DNA of 61,629 nt from assembly GCF_000686665.1 (NCBI RefSeq), contig NZ_JMLH01000011.1, positions 1 to 61,629 on the forward strand. The letters are read 5' to 3'. The notes beneath the pieces were generated by a model. It saw nothing but the letters and a program-made list of their open reading frames with translations. It was not told the origin of the DNA and ran no database searches. Source of the DNA: Thomasclavelia saccharogumia DSM 17460. GTDB lineage: Bacteria > Bacillota_I > Bacilli_A > Erysipelotrichales > Coprobacillaceae. This document shows positions 1-8,738 of the stretch, one piece after another; the stretch's first letter is position 1, and each line of letters opens with the position of its first letter. Both the position numbers and the translations under genes were made by a program.

Positions 1-145
1 ATGTCCAGTAGAACCACAGGTACATTTAAATTTATTAAGATCTAATGATCTTACATCATTATCATAAGAGTTTTGAGAATAACTGTTGAAAGAAAGTGTT
101 TTAAATGTTATCATAATCATGTACAAGACATACATATGTTTTTGG

Positions 146-190
146 AAAAAAGGAAGGTAGGACTGCAATCTAATGATCCTTTCTTTTTTT
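146..190 (+). terminator. Possible weak terminator hairpin
   Basis: Arms 146-157 and 178-189 pair over 12 bases with one G-U pair, around a 20-base loop. The T-run is mostly inside the stem, so this is a weak call. Confidence 0.35.
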
Positions 191-219
191 GTATGCCGAT
201 CTCCTTAAACATAATAATA

Positions 220-276
220 AAACAGCTGAGATAATTTGCATATTAATTTATCAAATTATTTCAGCTGTTTTTTTAT
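220..276 (+). terminator. Bidirectional intrinsic terminator
   Basis: Arms 220-238 and 252-270 pair over 19 bases with one wobble pair and a 13-base loop. A T-run follows on the plus strand and an AT-rich stretch on the minus strand. It also lies just beyond the end of the minus-strand ABC gene fragment. Confidence 0.75.
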
Positions 277-332
277 ATTTATTAATTTAATTTGATTTGT
301 TCCTGTCTTTTTTTGTTTATATAATGTGCTAA

Positions 333-722
333 TCAACAATTTAACTTTTCATACATTCCTAGTTTTTTTGAAAGAGCAGGTATTTTCTGTTGTCGTTTTT
401 CTTCTGATACACTATAAATATCACACATAAAATTCAAATACTGCAATCCCGTTAAGTACGGGTCAAGAATAGGAGTATCTGGAACATACGCCATTAGTTT
501 TTTACATTCTGTTGGAGCAGACTTGATAGAAACACCATTTAAAAGAATATCGCCGGTATCATAGTCGTGAATAGTAAGACACGCTTTTAATGTAGTGGTT
601 TTACCAGCACCATTTTTCCCGATAAAACCGTATAAATCGCCATCTTCAATCGTTATGCTTAAATCAGATACCGCTTTTTTTCCATTTGGATATATTTTAG
701 TTAAGTTTTTTATTTCAAGCAT
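333..722 (-). pseudogene. Truncated ABC transporter ATP-binding protein
   Basis: The first 129 residues of an ABC ATPase of the BcrA/antibiotic-export type. A Walker A motif (GKNGAGKTT) sits near residue 37 and the segment after it fits the family. The frame stops right after EKLNC, before the LSGGQ signature and Walker B, so the product cannot form a complete nucleotide-binding domain; intact relatives are about 230-300 residues. The ATG at 722 is chosen over an upstream start because AAGGGGA lies about 10 bases before it. It is the last gene of the SdpR/SdpI cargo and has a perfect palindrome in front of it. In related loci a permease gene usually follows; none is present here. Confidence 0.85.
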
Positions 723-747
723 ATTACTGAAATTTCCCCTTTCAATC

Positions 748-781
748 ACTTCTCATTTAGAAAATTTTCTAAATGAGAAGT
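748..781. promoter_or_regulatory. 34-bp perfect palindrome, probable SdpR operator
   Basis: Bases 748-781 form a perfect inverted repeat centred between 764 and 765, lying 26 bases upstream of the ABC ATPase start. Its central 22 bases (754-775) match the site at 2042-2063 in front of the regulator gene at 18 of 22 positions. ArsR-type repressors bind such symmetric AT-rich sites, so SdpR binding is the simplest reading. It could also fold as an RNA hairpin. Confidence 0.7.
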
Positions 782-836
782 AAAAAAATAAACTTCCATT
801 CCTCAATCATTACATTTTGTATATTTCTAAGTATCT

Positions 837-1133
837 TTATAATGCCAACACCAATATTACTACTGCCACAATAATAGAAATAACTGGAATTAAATAATAC
901 ATAAATGTTCTTTCTTCGTTCTTTTTCATCAAAGCAAAACCTGAAAAGACATTTAGTATTGCACAAATTGCAGGTGTCCCAAACACAACAGCAGTCTTTG
1001 GAAGCACAGAGTTTACATTTCCATTACTGTCAAAATGAATAGGGACATCACTAGGTAATTTTCCCCAAAATACTAAAAAAATCAATACCGTTGCAACACA
1101 AATCAAACTTCCAATCATAATATGTTTTTTCAT
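837..1133 (-). CDS. DUF1648-family small membrane protein
   Basis: A 98-residue membrane protein with a hydrophobic helix at residues 6-24, a WGKLPSDVPIHFDSNGNVN loop typical of DUF1648, and two further helices near 47-65 and 77-97. DUF1648 often forms the N-terminal part of SdpI-like proteins. In this operon type it stands as a separate gene between sdpI and an ABC transporter. It starts 5 bases after the sdpI stop, with a GAGGAG-like ribosome site inside the end of sdpI. A role in immunity or envelope-stress protection is inferred from the family and neighbours only. Confidence 0.85.
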   Translation of the reverse strand: MKKHIMIGSLICVATVLIFLVFWGKLPSDVPIHFDSNGNVNSVLPKTAVVFGTPAICAILNVFSGFALMKKNEERTFMYYLIPVISIIVAVVILVLAL

Positions 1134-1138
1134 TTCCT

Positions 1139-1750
1139 TTACCTCCTCTTGTTTTTATAAACTAACATTAGGGAATATATAAGTGGTAAAACACCCACTA
1201 ATATAATGACTAATGGAATGGACACAACCTTTAAAGGACTTACAAAAAGTTGAAGAATAAAAATAATTCCTGCTAAAATCCACGTATAACTGGCTAATTT
1301 ATGTGTTTTGTCCCAACTTTCTTCATCATTTAGCAACCACGGAAATTTTAAACCTATATACTTATTTACATGATTTTTAGGAAAATAGTTTCCACTCACA
1401 ATAAATAGCAAGCCAACAAAAACAATCGTTGCAATATTAGAAAATGAGGAATTTGGATAAATGGTGGAATAAATAGAAACAATCACTAAAAAAATTGAAG
1501 TAAAAGGCATAATCCATTTTCCTAATTTAACTAAAAACTTAGCTCCCATTGTTTTGCATACTTTAAAATTCAATACAATATTTAAAACTACATTTATAAC
1601 GATACCACCAACAAAGAGCATATTTGAATATAAATTTTGCTGAACCGTTTTCGGTTCTGGATAAACAGCAGTAAACGATATATAAACAAGCAATGAACAT
1701 AAACATATAAAAGTAGTTATTAAAAGTGTTCTTCTTTCTTTACTCATCAT
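1139..1750 (-). CDS. sdpI: SdpI-family immunity membrane protein
   Basis: A membrane protein of about 203 residues with six hydrophobic segments, the last run ending in a YKNKRR tail. The NYFPKNHVNKYIGLKFPWLL stretch is the SdpI hallmark, followed by a W..TH.L....W region. SdpI in Bacillus subtilis gives immunity to the SDP cannibalism toxin and sequesters SdpR at the membrane. A longer open frame starts at 1852, but the ATG at 1750 (or 1747) has GGAG at the right distance and overlaps the sdpR stop, so translational coupling is likely. No SDP toxin gene is seen nearby. Confidence 0.85.
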   Translation of the reverse strand: MMSKERRTLLITTFICLCSLLVYISFTAVYPEPKTVQQNLYSNMLFVGGIVINVVLNIVLNFKVCKTMGAKFLVKLGKWIMPFTSIFLVIVSIYSTIYPNSSFSNIATIVFVGLLFIVSGNYFPKNHVNKYIGLKFPWLLNDEESWDKTHKLASYTWILAGIIFILQLFVSPLKVVSIPLVIILVGVLPLIYSLMLVYKNKRR

Positions 1751-2024
1751 TTTTACCAGCTCCTTCATTAAATTGCATGCACCAAAGGACAATATCCTCA
1801 AATACGGAAACATTGATTTTGTAATATATATATTTCTGCTGTCTATTTTCAAATATCAAATCAGCTTTTTTTAATAAGGATAAATGATACGAAATAGTTG
1901 CATTAGATAAATCAAATTCGGAAGCTATATCTCCTGCTGACATTTCGCCCTTTTTTTTCAACATCATCAATATATCTCTGCGAATAGGGTCGCTTAATGC
2001 TTTAAATACATTAGGTAGGCTCAT
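1740..2024 (-). CDS. sdpR: SdpR-type ArsR-family autorepressor
   Basis: A 94-residue winged-helix regulator. It starts MSLPNVFKALSDPIRRDIL, which is the SdpR/ArsR N-terminus, then has a helix-turn-helix around residues 31-55 (AGDIASEFDLSNATISYHL) and a wing (ENRQQKYIYYKIN). No metal-binding cysteine motif is present, which fits the SdpR group rather than the metal sensors. The start at 2024 is preferred over 2036 because GGTGAT precedes it. The likely operator is at 2042-2063, 18 bases upstream, so it probably represses its own operon and the ABC gene at 333-722. Confidence 0.9.
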   Translation of the reverse strand: MSLPNVFKALSDPIRRDILMMLKKKGEMSAGDIASEFDLSNATISYHLSLLKKADLIFENRQQKYIYYKINVSVFEDIVLWCMQFNEGAGKNDE

Positions 2025-2041
2025 AATTATCACCACATCTA

Positions 2042-2063
2042 CATTTCGATTTTTTTCTAAATG
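2042..2063. promoter_or_regulatory. Probable SdpR operator at the sdpR promoter
   Basis: This 22-base imperfect palindrome has outer arms CATTT/AAATG and differs from the centre of the palindrome at 748-781 at only four positions. Its place directly upstream of sdpR fits autorepression. Confidence 0.6.
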
Positions 2064-2116
2064 ACTTTTTCTTTATTATATTCCCCAATAATCACAATGT
2101 CAATAGACTTTTAAAA

Positions 2117-2150
2117 TAGTGGTAGTGACTAATTTAATCACTACCACATG
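2117..2150 (-). terminator. Terminator of the conjugation operon
   Basis: Arms 2119-2128 and 2138-2147 are a perfect 10-bp stem with a 9-base loop, followed on the minus strand by TATTTTAAAA. It sits just after the tcpC stop at 2155 and separates the conjugation genes from the sdp cargo. Confidence 0.75.
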
Positions 2151-2154
2151 CTTA

Positions 2155-3057
2155 TCAATCTACAATCTTCCAGTTACTATCTTTATGTAACACAAGCTCA
2201 TACTGCGACACCTGCGTCGCCTTTGTCTGATTATCAAGGAATTTCACGGCAACCTTGACTTTCACATTGTCCCCGTCCTTTGTAAAGATAGGGTTTACCA
2301 ATTCAGAATAAAGATAGTCCCTGCCGATAGGTTCAAGTACATTTCCAGATACATAGTAAGCAAGCTCTTTTTCTGTGGCTGTTGGGTAGAGCTTAAAGAA
2401 TGTTTCCAGAAATGCGGTAGCGTCGTTTACCGTATCAGCGTCTACGCTTGCGTCTGTTTCTGGTGTCTTTGGCTCATAGTCTGATTTTTCGATTGCTGGT
2501 GCAAGGGTAGGGTTCTGAACGATTACCATATCCCCGTCAGCGTCCACATGGACTTTTACCGTATAGGTTGCCTTGACCGCTGTTGTCTGTTCTCCCTCTT
2601 TTATCTGCTGATCTACTTCGTAGGTAGTAGAAAAAGTGTCCGCCCCCGACTGTTCGATACTCCACACAATCACATCTGTAACTGTGGAGCTGGTCGGTAT
2701 ATCGGTTCTAATGGTATCTACATTCAAGTCCTGCAATTCCTTTGTCAGATAACCGCTGATTGCCTGCGTCCTTGCTTCAATCGCTTCTTTGCTGTTGCTC
2801 CATGTATAATAGGACTTCGCAAAGTTCTTCACGAAATTTTCTATCCCGTTGGTGTCCTGCAAGCGAAGCTCTATGATTTCTTTTTCATGGGTGGTGTGCT
2901 GGTCGATAGCCGTAAAATTCTTATACACTCCAAAGCTCACACTTGCGATAAGCACTACCCACAACGCAATCACGGTTTTCTTATGTGTGCCTACCTTAAC
3001 AGTACGCACCTTTTTTTCTTTGACATTTTCTGTCTGTTTCTTATTCTTCTTAAACAT
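2155..3057 (-). CDS. TcpC-family conjugal transfer protein (Tn916 Orf13)
   Basis: About 300 residues: a basic cytoplasmic N-terminus, one membrane helix near residues 30-48, and an extracellular part with two NTF2-like domains, as in TcpC of pCW3 and ConG/Orf13 of ICEBs1/Tn916. TcpC-like proteins are bitopic components of the mating channel, comparable to VirB8. The open frame begins at a TTG (3066), but the ATG at 3057 has AAAGGA at about 10 bases and is the likelier start. It follows the NlpC/P60 gene closely and is the last gene of the transfer operon. Confidence 0.92.
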   Translation of the reverse strand: MFKKNKKQTENVKEKKVRTVKVGTHKKTVIALWVVLIASVSFGVYKNFTAIDQHTTHEKEIIELRLQDTNGIENFVKNFAKSYYTWSNSKEAIEARTQAISGYLTKELQDLNVDTIRTDIPTSSTVTDVIVWSIEQSGADTFSTTYEVDQQIKEGEQTTAVKATYTVKVHVDADGDMVIVQNPTLAPAIEKSDYEPKTPETDASVDADTVNDATAFLETFFKLYPTATEKELAYYVSGNVLEPIGRDYLYSELVNPIFTKDGDNVKVKVAVKFLDNQTKATQVSQYELVLHKDSNWKIVD

Positions 3058-3073
3058 ATTTTTCAAGTCCTTT

Positions 3074-4081
3074 CTATTGTTTTACTCGTCCTGCACCGAT
3101 TAAGTGCTGTTGCCAGTAACTACTGCTTAGGTCTGCATATCCTATCGGGTCGCCTGCGTGGTACATCTGTGTCGGCGAAACAAGAATACCGACGTGTGTT
3201 ACATAACTTCCAGCGTTATAGGTGGAATGGAAAAATACCAAGTCCCCAGCCTTTGCCTGCGAGAGTGGAAGATGTTGGGTAGCGTCATACTGTGCTTGTG
3301 CTGTTCTCGGTAAGGAGATACCAGCTTTTCCATAGCACCATTGCGTTAGTCCCGAACAGTCAAAAGAAGTGTTCGGGTTATTGCCACCATATACATACTT
3401 CCAGCCTTGATATTTCAACGCTTCATTCATAATCGCTTGTGCCGTCGCATTATCAAAGTGTGCCACGGTCAGATATTGATTGACTAATTCCACATAGAAC
3501 ATATTTCCATAGCCATACCGCCAGCCCCCATTCTTCGCAACGGCTATCGGGTTGGTGTAGGTTACTTTCTTTCCACCCGATTTCTCACGGGCGAAGCTCT
3601 CTGCAAGGTTAAAGGTGTGTTTTTTCCCTTTTCCTGCCACATATCCCACATAGCCATCGCCATAGTTATAGGACTGTATCGCTACATTCAAGTCGTCGAT
3701 ACCTTGATTTTTGCATGAAGAAAGCAGGGACGCAAAGTACTTACACCCCTGCTTGATTGAGCTTTCCGTATCTAAAGAGTTGGGCGGTAGTCCCAGACTT
3801 TCCGAACTCTGCATAACATCTTCTGCCGTACCACCACTTTCTACTTGAATGATAGCCAATAGCACATTGACATACTCGGAAATGTCGTATTCTTTGGCAT
3901 ATTTTTCCACCATAGGCTGATGTTTCAAGACTTCTGCGGATAAGTTCATACCCGTAATGCCAGAAGAAAAATTGCTGTTCTCGTCGTCGCTGTCTGCACT
4001 AATGAGGACACCAAAGAAAAGTACCAGAGAAAAGAGGATAGGAAACAGACTGCCAATGAGAGCGATATGTTTCAGTTTCAT
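3074..4081 (-). CDS. Lysozyme-like / NlpC-P60 bifunctional wall hydrolase (Tn916 Orf14)
   Basis: A 335-residue secreted or membrane-tethered peptidoglycan hydrolase. An N-terminal hydrophobic anchor (residues 7-28) is followed by a lysozyme-like transglycosylase domain with LLAIIQVESGG near residue 80. The C-terminal C40 peptidase domain has the catalytic Cys in FDCSGLTQW near residue 240 and His in THVGILV near 300. It opens the cell wall for the conjugation channel. Its start overlaps the upstream gene stop by 4 bases, so the two are translationally coupled. Confidence 0.95.
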   Translation of the reverse strand: MKLKHIALIGSLFPILFSLVLFFGVLISADSDDENSNFSSGITGMNLSAEVLKHQPMVEKYAKEYDISEYVNVLLAIIQVESGGTAEDVMQSSESLGLPPNSLDTESSIKQGCKYFASLLSSCKNQGIDDLNVAIQSYNYGDGYVGYVAGKGKKHTFNLAESFAREKSGGKKVTYTNPIAVAKNGGWRYGYGNMFYVELVNQYLTVAHFDNATAQAIMNEALKYQGWKYVYGGNNPNTSFDCSGLTQWCYGKAGISLPRTAQAQYDATQHLPLSQAKAGDLVFFHSTYNAGSYVTHVGILVSPTQMYHAGDPIGYADLSSSYWQQHLIGAGRVKQ

Positions 4082-6288
4082 TTTTTCTTCTGTCCTTTCT
4101 TCGTTACAAGGTTACGGGTTTTCTCTATGGTCTGCTGGTTCTTCTGGACGTTCTGGGTCTGCTGAACCTTTGTCCTGCGGTCTTTTGTGTAATTCTGGCG
4201 TGTTTCCTGCGATACCACTTTTTCTATATTCTGCCTATGTACTGTCTGTGTAGGCTGGGTCGCTTTTCTATCAGAAGCACCAGAAGATAACGGACGCTCT
4301 TTGATAACAGTTGTCTTGACTGGCTCACTAGCTTTTGAAATGGTCGCTGTGGCAGGGCGTTTGACTTCTTGCGTTTTTTCCGCACTCGACTTTGGAATAG
4401 TTGAAGCTGTGGCTGGTCGCTCATGGGCACGGGTAGCTCCCGTTGTCGCTGATCCGTCAGCCTTTCGCTGTGCCTGCCTTGCTTCTTGTGCCTTTTGAAG
4501 CTCCATACGTTTGTCAGCGATATTTTGTCTATGCTGTTCCTGCTTTTCCAATCGTCCCGTCTGTCTGGACTGCTGTTCCTGAACCATGCCACGCTTGAAG
4601 TCGGACACGCTGGACTTTGCCTTTTCCTTTGCCGAATACACCGCATAAGCGGTCTGTGTCGGCATATCCTTGATATTTTCTTTGACAGCGTTTGCTTTGT
4701 CTTTCACTTTATTTTTTGTATCTAAGACAGCACCCACCTTTGAGCCTGCTCGCTGTCCCATGCTGGAAGTGGTATTGCCCCGATTTTCTTTAGAAGCCGT
4801 ATTTTTTCTTTCGGCTCTCTTGCCAGCAACGGCACTTCCAGCTACCGCACCAGCCACACCACCCGAAATACCGCCAGCACTTACCGCCCTTGCAATACGG
4901 TGTTCCATACGCCTAGCCCTATGTCGCATAAACAGATACGGTCTGCGGAAAATTCTTCGCCCAATGCTTTGACTGTCGCCAGCATTAAGTGAGAACATAC
5001 TCATTAAATCGCCCAGCTTCATGTAGATACCAGCGAAACACACTATCTGTAAGAACGCCACCATGAAAAACGGATAGTCCGTGGAAATGTTGTAAAACAT
5101 ACTGGAAATGCTAAATGCCACCGTTACAATGAGCGTTATTCCTGCCCGTGTCATTATGGTATTAAATACCCTTACGATTGCCTGCTTTGCCATGCTTTCA
5201 TAGCTCGGTATCATGGATAGTAAAAAGCTGATAGGTAAAAACATTGCAAAGATAATAAAAAGTATCTGGCTAAACAACATCATGCCCGTAAGCAAGAATA
5301 CAAATATCGTGATACCTAAGTTGAAGAACAAGAGGAAAAACACCATACCCAAACGATTTACCACCTGCGGTATCGTCAGATTGTTGTTGTCGTTATCCTC
5401 GATTTCTGTTTTCACGACTTCCTCTCTGGTCTTTCCGTCCTCGTCCTCTGGGCTTGCTGATACGAGAGCTTCCACACGGTCTGTCCCGATTTCCTCTGCG
5501 TTACTATTCCCGAATTGCAGAAGTAGCCACGGCTGTTCCACTTGAATAGAAAATAGGCTGTTCCGTATCAATTCCACGCTGTCCTTGCCCTCGCTGTCAG
5601 AATTAGGGAGCATGATTTTTGTTCCCAAGTCAAGCGAAGCGGTACTGATGTCTGATGAAAATTCATTTATCTTCTTGATGTAGTCGGGAGCATAGGCAAT
5701 AAACGAAGCGGACAGCACGAACACCACAACAAAGTTGATAACAGCGTGAAGTGCCTTGCTGGTTTCCCGTTTTATCAGTCCCGTATAGGCAACATAAATA
5801 CCAATGATTAAAATTATCAGTAATAGAGAACCTACATAAAACCCCGTACTCCCAAAGCCATTCTCGGTAACGCCTGCAAGGGTCTGTATGCTTTTTCCGA
5901 TACTGTCTGCCATATCGTTAATAAAATCAAGTTTGTAGGCTTCCTGCACCACATAGCCCGTTGCATTGCTTAAATAAAGGCTTATCGTCCAGACAAAGTT
6001 GGTAATGCAGTAAAGCCCGTACTGTACCGATTTTCCGATACCGTCCAGCCAGTTCCACGGCAACCACGACCAGCTATTATCCACATAAAAATCAAGCTGG
6101 TAGTTGGAAAGGGGATATTTTGAGTAAAGATTTTCTGCGTTTATGGTATCGTCCACCAGTCCCGTCGCATGAGCCACCGTCCCCAGAAGTGAAAGCAGGA
6201 TAAGGGAAAGTGCCACCACGAACAGAGCCATTTTGAGAAAGTGGAAAATCTTCTTTTTTGTGAACGCACCTTTTATCCTTTCTTTCAT
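4078..6288 (-). CDS. Orf15 conjugation channel membrane protein (VirB6-like)
   Basis: About 736 residues. An N-terminal hydrophobic segment (about 17-40) and several more membrane helices between about 85 and 430 form the polytopic part. The last about 260 residues are hydrophilic, rich in Lys, Arg, Gln and Thr, and probably cytoplasmic and partly coiled. This is the layout of Tn916 Orf15/ICEBs1 ConG-associated membrane subunits, the likely inner-membrane channel. The ATG at 6288 shares its A with the stop of the VirB4 gene (TGATG), giving tight coupling. The alanine-rich repeat near residue 480 is variable in the family. Confidence 0.9.
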   Translation of the reverse strand: MKERIKGAFTKKKIFHFLKMALFVVALSLILLSLLGTVAHATGLVDDTINAENLYSKYPLSNYQLDFYVDNSWSWLPWNWLDGIGKSVQYGLYCITNFVWTISLYLSNATGYVVQEAYKLDFINDMADSIGKSIQTLAGVTENGFGSTGFYVGSLLLIILIIGIYVAYTGLIKRETSKALHAVINFVVVFVLSASFIAYAPDYIKKINEFSSDISTASLDLGTKIMLPNSDSEGKDSVELIRNSLFSIQVEQPWLLLQFGNSNAEEIGTDRVEALVSASPEDEDGKTREEVVKTEIEDNDNNNLTIPQVVNRLGMVFFLLFFNLGITIFVFLLTGMMLFSQILFIIFAMFLPISFLLSMIPSYESMAKQAIVRVFNTIMTRAGITLIVTVAFSISSMFYNISTDYPFFMVAFLQIVCFAGIYMKLGDLMSMFSLNAGDSQSIGRRIFRRPYLFMRHRARRMEHRIARAVSAGGISGGVAGAVAGSAVAGKRAERKNTASKENRGNTTSSMGQRAGSKVGAVLDTKNKVKDKANAVKENIKDMPTQTAYAVYSAKEKAKSSVSDFKRGMVQEQQSRQTGRLEKQEQHRQNIADKRMELQKAQEARQAQRKADGSATTGATRAHERPATASTIPKSSAEKTQEVKRPATATISKASEPVKTTVIKERPLSSGASDRKATQPTQTVHRQNIEKVVSQETRQNYTKDRRTKVQQTQNVQKNQQTIEKTRNLVTKKGQKKK

Positions 6289-8738
6289 CACTCCACCTCA
6301 TTTCTCTGTACGGGCGGTCTGGTATCAAAGGCGTGTAGTAATTCTTCAAAGACTGGGTGTATCTGTACTACACCGACACGCCCGTATAAGTCCTGCAATA
6401 AGCATTGTCCGTTCTCCAAATCACGCAAGCGTTTCTGGTTGTTCTCGTCGTCCTTGTCGATACCGAAAAATTCTAAGGTCTGTTTTATCTCGTTGATGTC
6501 AGTAGAACGGAAAGCGAATTTCAAGCCGATATTGTTTTTCAGACTTTCCTTTGACACGTCGCCAGAAGATTGTGTAACAAAATAGACGCCTGCCTGCATA
6601 GCTCGTCCAGCACGAACCAGCTTATTTGATAAGGTTTCGCCTTGTGCCACATTTAAGAACGCCCATGCTTCGTCTAAATCCACAATCTTAAAAATGCTTC
6701 TGTCTGAATGGATAAAATCAAGGGCAAAGGTACTAATCACAATCAGCATAGACACCGACAATAATTCAATGGTCGTGTATTCCTCAAATGTTGTATCCTT
6801 ATCTGGTAATACTAAGTCCGCTACTTGAATGATATTGAGCTGATTATCCAGACTGATTGCATTTTCCACCGTACCGTCTGAAAACAGCAGATGTGCAAAG
6901 TCGTAGTCCGTGAAGCTGTCGATATGTTCTGCGATATTTCTTGATATGGGCGTATCTTCACGGCGTAGCTCGTCTATCACATGGAGCAAGCCCCGACTGT
7001 CGCTCTGGGTTACGGAGCGTACCGCTTTACGAAGCACGGGGAATTTTTCGCCGTCCCTAGAGGAAATACCAGTAAGGAATGTCAAGATGTCGATTGCCAG
7101 ACTTTCAGCGTCTTTTACATTCTTCATAATCACAAATGGGTCAAGAAGCCCTGCATTGTCCTTGTCGCTGGTAAGGTTTACGATATTGATTTCATGGGCG
7201 ATTTCTGGGAGCGTTTCTTTCCAGTTGCCTCTCTCGGCTTTGGGGTCTAAAATGACTGCTTGACCGCCAAACAGCACCGCATAATATACCAGAAGATTGT
7301 TGCAGAACGACTTTCCACCGCCAAGCGAACCGACAAAAGCAGAAGCAAGGGCATTTGTAACTGTGCCTTTTACGCCCTGCGAAGCTAAAGACGGTTGCAG
7401 GTACACATTTCTTCCCGTATCAACGGAATAGCCTATATAGATACCCGTGTTTTCTCCTAACTGCTGGGTCGCACCAAAACCAAGCCCTGCCAAGAAGTCT
7501 GATTTTACATACTGCACATAGTCATTGATATATCGTTTGCTGGCAGGTAAAAATTCAGAATGAAGCCCCAGCATATCGCCAGCAGGACGCACCAGTTTTA
7601 CATTGAGGTCGTCGTAAAAGTCCTTGACTTCATCACAACGGCGTTTCAGCTCGTCAAGATCGGGTGCAGACACCCGTATGACGTAGCTTAACTTATACAT
7701 ACTTTCTTTGCTCTGGTCTAAATCCGTTTCCAGCTCGTCCACGCTGTCTAAAGCGTCCACCACATTTGAGCTTGTTTCACTTCCAGCTTGATAAGCGTGA
7801 TTGTCAAGGTCTTTCAATTCCTTTTTCTTATTTCTTACGGTGCTAAGAGCCTTTCTGTTCTCCACGATTTCTACATTCATAGAAGTATCAACGGGGAACG
7901 TAAACTGCTGTTGCTGGAAATAGAAGATTTCAGAGGACGGAAAATCAAGCTCGCCCACAATCGCATTGACGGTAAAATAGGACACATAGCTTTCCCTGTC
8001 CTCATGCTCCAAGCGTAAATATCGCTGACTTTCTTCAATCATACACCTTGTCGGACGGATAATGTCATAATACTTTATCAGCGTTTCTTTCTTGTATTTC
8101 TTCTTTGGTAGCTGGTACTCATAATCTTCATAGGCGATACCGTCCCTGCCGTAAAGATGTTCCATGAGATACCCAAAATCATGGATTTCCAAGCGACGCA
8201 CCTTAAAGCGACGGGAGATTTTATTTTCCAGTAACTTTTCCATTTTCATGTAACGGTTGATTTCATCATTCGGCATGGAAACAAAGTCATTCATCAGCGT
8301 GTGGTTTACTTCATGGAGAAATTCCTTGAATGTCAGCCACGCCGATTTTTTGATGTTCTTCAGATTAAGCTGTTCTTCTGTAACCATGAGCTTAAAGCCA
8401 AGAAAAAAGCGGTAGTCCACTTGATTGTCCCCAATCATAGATACTAACGCTTCGGTCTGTTCGTCTATCTTCTGGTAGGCAACTTCCTTTAATTTTCCCG
8501 TTACCAGTTTCTTTGACTGCTCCTGCATACTTCGTATGGAGCTTTCTGTGGCAATCTGCAACGCATGAATTTTACCCTCACGGGACTGTGCAATGAGCTG
8601 TCTGAAACTGTCATGCACGATAAATTTCTGCTCTGCGGATAAGAAAGAATAGTTGTACGGTATCAGCTCATAGTAGGCGAATACCTCATTGTCCTTGTTC
8701 CAGACAAGGTTATTGTCAATATATTTTATCGGGAACAT
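6288..8738 (-). CDS. VirB4-like conjugation ATPase (Tn916 Orf16)
   Basis: 816 residues. The N-terminal part matches the VirB4/TcpF family. The C-terminal ATPase domain has Walker A GSLGGGKS at 470-477 and Walker B-like KIVDLDEAW near residue 690, followed by an arginine/glutamine segment (VTQSSGDVSKES). It energises assembly or substrate transfer through the mating channel at the inner face of the membrane. AAGGAG precedes the ATG. The start overlaps the end of the TcpE gene. Confidence 0.96.
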   Translation of the reverse strand: MFPIKYIDNNLVWNKDNEVFAYYELIPYNYSFLSAEQKFIVHDSFRQLIAQSREGKIHALQIATESSIRSMQEQSKKLVTGKLKEVAYQKIDEQTEALVSMIGDNQVDYRFFLGFKLMVTEEQLNLKNIKKSAWLTFKEFLHEVNHTLMNDFVSMPNDEINRYMKMEKLLENKISRRFKVRRLEIHDFGYLMEHLYGRDGIAYEDYEYQLPKKKYKKETLIKYYDIIRPTRCMIEESQRYLRLEHEDRESYVSYFTVNAIVGELDFPSSEIFYFQQQQFTFPVDTSMNVEIVENRKALSTVRNKKKELKDLDNHAYQAGSETSSNVVDALDSVDELETDLDQSKESMYKLSYVIRVSAPDLDELKRRCDEVKDFYDDLNVKLVRPAGDMLGLHSEFLPASKRYINDYVQYVKSDFLAGLGFGATQQLGENTGIYIGYSVDTGRNVYLQPSLASQGVKGTVTNALASAFVGSLGGGKSFCNNLLVYYAVLFGGQAVILDPKAERGNWKETLPEIAHEINIVNLTSDKDNAGLLDPFVIMKNVKDAESLAIDILTFLTGISSRDGEKFPVLRKAVRSVTQSDSRGLLHVIDELRREDTPISRNIAEHIDSFTDYDFAHLLFSDGTVENAISLDNQLNIIQVADLVLPDKDTTFEEYTTIELLSVSMLIVISTFALDFIHSDRSIFKIVDLDEAWAFLNVAQGETLSNKLVRAGRAMQAGVYFVTQSSGDVSKESLKNNIGLKFAFRSTDINEIKQTLEFFGIDKDDENNQKRLRDLENGQCLLQDLYGRVGVVQIHPVFEELLHAFDTRPPVQRNEVE

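Larger units (their letters stand above)
1..332. other. Gene-free left edge with possible tail of a plus-strand gene
   Basis: No complete gene is visible. Two plus-strand frames are open from base 1 and stop at 43-45 and 65-67, so one could be the last codons of a gene outside the window; neither short peptide is recognisable. Two hairpins follow (146-189 and 220-270), consistent with the end of a transcription unit entering from the left. Confidence 0.5.

Noticed and set aside
1-67. Start of a gene at base 1 (ATG)
   Set aside because: The ATG at base 1 opens only 14 codons. It is as likely to be an internal codon of a gene ending here; two frames are open and neither is recognisable.
769-966. 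65-codon minus-strand frame
   Set aside because: It overlaps the DUF1648 gene in another frame, starts inside it, and has no recognisable features.
2548-3282. 244-codon plus-strand open frame with Cys- and Phe-rich product
   Set aside because: It is the complement of the TcpC and NlpC/P60 genes, has no ribosome site, and its composition is that of an antisense shadow.
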